DNA from: Dissophora ornata
Taxonomy: Eukaryota; Mortierellomycota; Mortierellomycetes; Mortierellales; Mortierellaceae
Direction: 5' to 3'
NCBI GenBank assembly: GCA_025201705.1
Contig: MU617047.1
Span: forward strand, 1 to 25,520
DNA length: 25,520 bases
This document shows, in pieces, positions 19,596-25,520 of this stretch; the first letter of the stretch is position 1; every line of letters begins with the position of its first letter. The translations under genes were made by a program, and so were the position numbers. The notes under the pieces are model-generated. The model saw nothing but the letters and a program-made list of their open reading frames with translations, was not told the DNA's origin and did not search any database.

Positions 19596-21419
19596 ATGGA
19601 TTCTCCCCCAGACCCCTTCGATACTCTCTGCCGGCAGGTCTTTATGGCCGACAAGGACACCCCCGAGCAGACAGCAGACACCCCTTCCAACGAGGAAACC
19701 GCCCTCAGCCTCATATCCCGTGCACAGGTGTACGAACTGCCTGCCTCCTATACAACACTCAACACCTCACCGTCATCGACAGACCAAGATCGACGCTGCT
19801 ATCGCATTCACCTCGAGACCATCAAGAACCCCGCACTGCAGCAGGATCTGCGTGACATTCTCGTCAGGGCAATAGATCCCTGTCTACTCTTGGAGCTCCC
19901 TTTTGACAGAAACTTGTCTGGGTACAGCTCAAAGACCAGGACAGAGGCCTGCGAGGCCCCTCTCGATACACCCGTCGTCCTCGACATGGGTGGACTTTCA
20001 ACCTTCGAAGAACAGGGATCGGAAACCTTGACACCGGCACCAATAACACCAGCTATTAGCGACAATGATAAGACTATGCTACTGATACCCACAAGCGAGT
20101 GGTTGCGGATGTCAGGAAGGATCAGGTTCTGGAGAGCAGAGTCCCATCGAGTCAAAGCCGCCCAGCGCGAAGTTGCCCTCGATGCGTTGTTGGACGAGCG
20201 CTGGAAGTCAGCCACGATGACTATTTCAGCACCTCCGCCATCATCGGGATCACTAGTTGCAGCAGCTATACCTCCTAATTCGCTGCCTTCATCTCCAGCT
20301 GCGCCCGTCTCATCTTCACCGACCTCGCTGTTGCGGTCCTCAACAGCGCCACTACCTCTCTTGAGATCATCACTGTTTAAACAAACCTTCCAGGAGCATC
20401 AATTGGATTCTCTGATCCAGTTTGTGGCACTCTATGGCGACGAGCCCTCGGCTACTTCAATCTTGCGCGGCCTGTTTGACCTGATTCGACGACAGCTGAC
20501 AGAGACTAAAGTGCTCTCCTGGACTTTTGACAGGGCAAACTTGACGGAGCAGAAGCCAGAAGTAACTGTCGCATTCCTTGATCTGCTGGCAAGACTCGGC
20601 CTGGAGCTCGCAAGCTCGTACTCGAACGAGGGCCAATTGAAGGGGATTGAAGCTGGCAAGGGGGCTTTGTCAACCTCAACAGTGTCTTCCACTGCAACCG
20701 CTGCACTTGCCAATACGCCTGTGGAAGCATCGAGCTCGACTACTTTCCCGACCTCAGATTCGGCTGTCACTGTCATAGCTGTATCAAGTGCTTTCAACGC
20801 AGCAAAAGAAGGTTATTCAACAGAGCTGACTTGGACATTTGGCCCAAAGGTGGACGACCGTAGATTGCAATATTGGGTGCACAACATTCAGCAAACAGCA
20901 TTGCCTGTGCTTAAAATGGATGGGCAATCGCTGTTGCCATCCACTGCCAATCTTTCCAACAGCAGCGCCCTGCCTAGCACAGCTCCTACATCCAGCTCCA
21001 AATCGCTCTTGAATCAGAATCAGAGGCAAAGCCCTATCCCAGTTGCAATCCGAAAGCGATTCCTGCAAGATCGCAACACTATACCTGCAGGTACCATTCA
21101 GGTGCTGACCGGCATAGTAGAAGCAACATTGGCATCGGTGCCTGGCAATGTCGTTATCCGGGATCGATCGTTTGTTCTTTCATCGTCCAAGTATGCACTT
21201 TCACCGACTTCAGGGTCTTTTACAGCATTGCCCCCAGGGATGTTTGTGGAAAAGATGAGGGAGGATGTCAAGTATCTGGCTCGATGGGCCACAACATGTG
21301 GTGGGCGCTTGGACTGGATCTGGGCGTGGCTGTTCTCGTCTTTCCGCAAGTCGCGGTATAGGCAGTCTTTTGGTGGTTCTGAAAGGCGAGCCCCTCGATC
21401 AAACGACGAGAACGTTTAG
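19596..21419 (+). CDS. Unrecognised conserved-looking protein, 607 aa
   Basis: Single exon. I chose Met at 19596 (A at -3, after the pyrimidine-rich leader) rather than the upstream in-frame Met at 19455. I do not recognise a family. Structured-looking parts are: 1-110 (acidic N terminus, then IHLETIKNPALQQDLRDIL and CLLLELPFDR), 160-208 (SEWLRMSGRIRFWRAESHR, a basic helix rich in Trp/Arg), 258-345 (helical: HQLDSLIQFVALYG, ILRGLFDLIRRQL, VAFLDLLARLGLEL), 400-445 (GYSTELTWTFGPKVDDRRL, then WVHNIQQTALPVLKMDG) and 480-590 (IRKRFLQDR, then an aromatic helix with WIWAWLF at 574-580 and a basic end). Ser/Pro/Thr/Ala linkers separate them (211-257, 355-395, 445-480). No signal peptide or clear transmembrane span. 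The alternation of ordered blocks and linkers suggests a scaffold or adaptor; that is inference. Confidence 0.75.
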   Translation: MDSPPDPFDTLCRQVFMADKDTPEQTADTPSNEETALSLISRAQVYELPASYTTLNTSPSSTDQDRRCYRIHLETIKNPALQQDLRDILVRAIDPCLLLELPFDRNLSGYSSKTRTEACEAPLDTPVVLDMGGLSTFEEQGSETLTPAPITPAISDNDKTMLLIPTSEWLRMSGRIRFWRAESHRVKAAQREVALDALLDERWKSATMTISAPPPSSGSLVAAAIPPNSLPSSPAAPVSSSPTSLLRSSTAPLPLLRSSLFKQTFQEHQLDSLIQFVALYGDEPSATSILRGLFDLIRRQLTETKVLSWTFDRANLTEQKPEVTVAFLDLLARLGLELASSYSNEGQLKGIEAGKGALSTSTVSSTATAALANTPVEASSSTTFPTSDSAVTVIAVSSAFNAAKEGYSTELTWTFGPKVDDRRLQYWVHNIQQTALPVLKMDGQSLLPSTANLSNSSALPSTAPTSSSKSLLNQNQRQSPIPVAIRKRFLQDRNTIPAGTIQVLTGIVEATLASVPGNVVIRDRSFVLSSSKYALSPTSGSFTALPPGMFVEKMREDVKYLARWATTCGGRLDWIWAWLFSSFRKSRYRQSFGGSERRAPRSNDENV

Positions 21420-21949
21420 ATGTGTGAATTGAATGGATAGACTAGTGCATTCAGACAGCTTTTTTTTTTTTTCTTTTTTCGTTCAGTCTTCTGTGTTTCC
21501 AATACTATACCCTCATTTTCTGACGAGAAGGCGAAGTTTGGACCGCAAAAGGCGAACGCTGGCTGCACGTGATGCACTGCATCAAGCCACTCTGTCGTAA
21601 ACAAGGACCGCGCTGAATGTCTTTTTTTCTTTTTTTTCTTTTCTTGAAGCACTATTCGCAATTGTCCATTGTTCGCCTGTTCTTTACCCTCGTCAACTTC
21701 TGCTGGACCACCGCACTCATTCTGTAAGAATTCAAGCATTGAATGCAAAGGCTTGTCTGTCGTTACTGAACTGGACAGCCGTGATAACACCCCCCATTCC
21801 CTTCTTTCCCTCGCTAGCAGGCCAAACCAACCTCGACGCAAAACTGTCAAACACCGCGCTTGTTGTCACTCTCTCGCCTACTCAAAACAGCCTCTCTAGA
21901 CACTTAATAACACTGTAGCAGCAACTGCTTAAACACACATATTCACAAA
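21420..21949. other. Intergenic spacer 607-aa gene to RVB2
   Basis: 530 nt with T-rich blocks (T13 at 21460-21472, followed by T6, and a broken T-rich run near 21620-21645), a CACGTG-like GCACGTGATG at about 21565-21574, and the RVB2 leader. Overlapping open frames on both strands (21416-21850 -, 21669-21899 +) have no family features. Confidence 0.5.
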
Positions 21950-23583
<1,634 letters not shown>

Positions 23584-23635
23584 AAGCTCCAAGAAAAGCA
23601 AGACGCTGTAGTCGCGACTGGTCATAGAAGCGAAA

Positions 23636-23641
23636 AATAAA
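23636..23641 (+). terminator. Candidate polyadenylation signal of RVB2
   Basis: AATAAA 53 nt after the RVB2 stop codon, followed by further A-rich sequence. Confidence 0.5.
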
Positions 23642-24035
23642 AACGAGTATAATTATTAGATCATTAAAGCAAATGACTCTGTCTGTGCATGGTCATTGTG
23701 ATTCCACGCGCCTTTATTTACAGCAATCTTTGACCATCTGGTTCGATTACTTGAGGTCAACTGATGGTTATGACATCGGTCCTGGTGAGGTTGCAAGGAG
23801 AGATCGTCCCTCACGCGTGGTGTCCACGCCGAATGCACGTGTATTCAGAGAGATTGTATTCTACCTGGCCCCACTGTCTCTCGTCGCTTGCTGATTAGGT
23901 TGCAACAATATTTGTCCTCTGCCTTTCGTGATAAGAGACGAGGCGAGAGATGGTAGGGGAGGGTACATACTCAAGCTGATTACTTTACTTGTCTCCAGGG
24001 TGTGCAGGCGATAGCGCAAGCAGGCTTGCCATGAC

Positions 24036-24041
24036 TTTATT
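24036..24041 (-). terminator. Candidate polyadenylation signal of the coiled-coil gene
   Basis: TTTATT on the + strand (AATAAA on the minus strand) 55 nt past the minus-strand stop at 24096. Confidence 0.45.
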
Positions 24042-24095
24042 CAAAGTTACATAAGGCTGTGCTACGCATTTTGATTTCGAGAAGATCCATTCACT

Positions 24096-24767
24096 CTACT
24101 CGTCCAACTTTTGCTCGATCTCTTTGATCCGCGCTTTGGCCTTGACAAGCCCGTCGTTCAACCGCTTCTTGGTCTCCTCTTCTGCTGCCTTATCCCTCAA
24201 CAGGTGCGAAAGTCTGTTTCCGAGATCCACGTGCTGCTCGCCGAGTTTCCTTAACCGTGCTTCATCCTCTTGTGAGGCACTGTGTGTTGCGTTGTCGCTG
24301 TCGCAACTAGCCCGTGGTGTGTCTGGATTTGTATAGGAGTCCGATCGGCCGAGTGGCGATGATGGTCTGGGTGTGGATGGGGGAGAGGATGTTCTTGATA
24401 GCGTATTTGATGCCTGTACGAGGGCTTGTTTCGCAGCTGCGACCTGCGCATGCGTCGACAGTACGAGTTGCTGATATTGCTGGATCGAGGCGTGCACGGT
24501 CAAGTAGGTTTGTTGTGCCTCTGCAGAGAGTACTTTTAGCTGATCGAGTTCATGTGAAAGATCGGCGCGGTCAGAGTCGGAGAGTTTTCCATCGGGGATC
24601 GGGTGTGTATCGCGTAAGAGGAGAAGATCGAGGAGGGGTGTTGTCATGAGAGGTGAGGTGGGCGAAGGGAGACCGTCGTCGACGTCTTTGTCTTCGTGGT
24701 TAGCGGTGTTAGCGTGGGTGCTGTTACTTCCTACAGAAGTTGTATTGATGAATGTGGCTGTTGTCAT
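24096..24767 (-). CDS. Unrecognised coiled-coil protein, 223 aa
   Basis: Single open frame starting at 24767 after a pyrimidine-rich leader on this strand (24840-24960 is purine-rich on +). Residues 1-45 are Thr/Ser/Asn-rich with an acidic patch (EDKDVDDG). A first helical segment covers about 63-124 (LSHELDQLKVL, then QQYQQLVLSTHAQVAAAKQAL). A Ser/Pro linker (125-165) contains SPxxTPR-type sites that could be phosphorylated. A second, highly charged helix runs from about 167 to the end (RLRKLGEQHVDLGNRLSHLL, then KARIKEIEQKLDE). No signal peptide or membrane span. The two helices and proline-rich linker suggest a structural or adaptor subunit. I do not recognise a family, and an upstream exon cannot be excluded. 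Confidence 0.65.
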   Translation of the reverse strand: MTTATFINTTSVGSNSTHANTANHEDKDVDDGLPSPTSPLMTTPLLDLLLLRDTHPIPDGKLSDSDRADLSHELDQLKVLSAEAQQTYLTVHASIQQYQQLVLSTHAQVAAAKQALVQASNTLSRTSSPPSTPRPSSPLGRSDSYTNPDTPRASCDSDNATHSASQEDEARLRKLGEQHVDLGNRLSHLLRDKAAEEETKKRLNDGLVKAKARIKEIEQKLDE

Positions 24768-25520
24768 GGCGGTGGTTGGTTGATACTGAGGGATGCAAGG
24801 CGTACGTGTGCGTATGTGAGGGAGCTGGTTTTGAGGCGTTTGGAATATGATGAACGAGCAACAAGAGAGTGATAAAGAAAAGGGAAAAAAAAGGGAGAGG
24901 AGAAAAAAGAAGCGGGAAGAAAGAGGAGAGCGGAAACGACGAAAGGAGGGAAAAGCGATGACTGTGCAGAGTCCACTTGGTCAATGCACGGAGGCGACCT
25001 TCACTCCTCTTTTATCTCCTTTGGTACCCAGTCCAGAGAAATCCGGGTCGAACTCGGGCAAAAAAAACAGGGGTCTTCACGTTGAAACCAACACCACAGA
25101 GCATCACTGCAGGAATGAAGGAGAAAGGATAACTATAAACAAGAACCAGTTCTTGATAGCAGATGGGAAAGCGCGGGAATGAGCGAACCCCCCGAGGGAA
25201 CGAGGAAGCAGCGATTGAGGCTGCAACGCAACAAGAACAACGCGTGCACGCACCCCTCATTCTTATCTCCCACCCGCTCTTTTAATTTTGGAGCTGAGCT
25301 CCTTGTTATTTATCACCCCATTTCATACCTGCCAATGTAACACATATCTGAACGAGAACTTGGGTCGCAGGAGGATCCAGCTTTGGAAGAAAGAGCGAAA
25401 AGAAAGGCAGAAAAGAAATAACGAAACGAGGACAATGGGCGCGAAAATTACGTCACCGAAGTGACGAAACTCTCACGCCCAGCCCCCGAATCATCGGGTG
25501 TAGTGTGTTTGCGACACACA
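24768..25520. promoter_or_regulatory. Upstream region of the coiled-coil gene
   Basis: 753 nt to the window edge. 24840-24960 is purine-rich on + (CT-rich leader on the minus strand). The last 75 nt hold a CRE-like TTACGTCA (25448-25455) and three small inverted repeats at 25451-25466, 25485-25498 and 25503-25519. Open frames here are short and overlapping. A divergent gene may start beyond the right edge. Confidence 0.45.
25451..25466. promoter_or_regulatory. CGTCAC/GTGACG dyad with CRE-like half sites
   Basis: CGTCACCGAAGTGACG has 6-bp perfect arms around CGAA. Each arm contains the TGACG/CGTCA half site recognised by ATF/CREB bZIP factors, and the left arm overlaps TTACGTCA. It lies about 690 nt upstream of the minus-strand start, so it may serve a gene beyond the window instead. 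Confidence 0.35.

Larger units (their letters stand above)
23584..24095. other. Convergent spacer RVB2 to coiled-coil gene
   Basis: 512 nt between convergent genes. It holds the RVB2 polyadenylation signal, a minus-strand AATAAA (TTTATT at 24036-24041) 55 nt beyond the stop of the coiled-coil gene, and no supported gene. GGTTCGATTAC near 23739 resembles a tRNA T-loop but lacks a pairing stem. Confidence 0.5.

Noticed and set aside
21416..21850. Minus-strand 144-codon frame before RVB2
   Set aside because: It includes poly-Lys from T tracts and no recognisable domain.
23735..23760. Possible tRNA T-loop GGTTCGATTAC
   Set aside because: The flanking 5-nt arms do not pair and no acceptor, D or anticodon stems were found.

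Overview
The window reads as nuclear DNA of a filamentous fungus. Protein genes are interrupted by short introns, mostly 80-125 nt, with GT...AG ends and recognisable CTAAC/CTAAT-type branch sequences. They have pyrimidine-rich leaders, an A at -3 of most start codons, and in several cases AATAAA signals after the stop. The content (Sey1, Rvb2, Isa1, a fungal-type Agx1, a copper-only extracellular SOD) with the balanced base composition and long homopolymer tracts suggests an early-diverging fungus, most likely Mucoromycota of the Mortierella type. That placement is inference; no species marker is present.

Layout, left to right. 1-1486: no supported gene. 1487-3721 (-): two-exon arrestin-domain protein. 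3722-5149: gene-free divergent promoter region with CT microsatellites and a T21 tract. 5150-6020 (+): three-exon ISA1-type mitochondrial iron-sulfur assembly protein. 6465-8456 (+): two-exon mitochondrial seryl-tRNA synthetase. 8615-9283 (-): small secreted-looking protein with a polyasparagine block. 9284-11419: 2.1 kb without a supported gene, holding a T36 tract. 11420-12503 (+): three-exon secreted copper-only superoxide dismutase with a hydrophobic C-terminal anchor. 12504-13659: gene-free. 13660-15520 (+): three-exon alanine-glyoxylate aminotransferase with a mitochondrial-type leader and a second in-frame start. 15882-19152 (+): nine-exon SEY1 GTPase. 19596-21419 (+): unrecognised single-exon 607-aa protein. 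21950-23583 (+): three-exon RVB2 AAA+ ATPase. 24096-24767 (-): unrecognised 223-aa coiled-coil protein. 24768-25520: its upstream region, ending in a cluster of small dyads.

Most genes are housekeeping and do not form one pathway. ISA1, the mitochondrial SerRS and the long form of AGX1 all point to the mitochondrion; SEY1 acts at the ER; RVB2 in the nucleus; the arrestin probably in ubiquitin-directed trafficking; the SOD-like protein and the polyAsn protein at or outside the cell surface. I saw no transposon, CRISPR array, rRNA or convincing tRNA. The less ordinary items are the AGX1 dual-start architecture, a stop-free 87-nt intron in SEY1, the anchored copper-only SOD, the polyAsn secreted protein, and two proteins I could not assign. 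I did not find a clearly new biological system.
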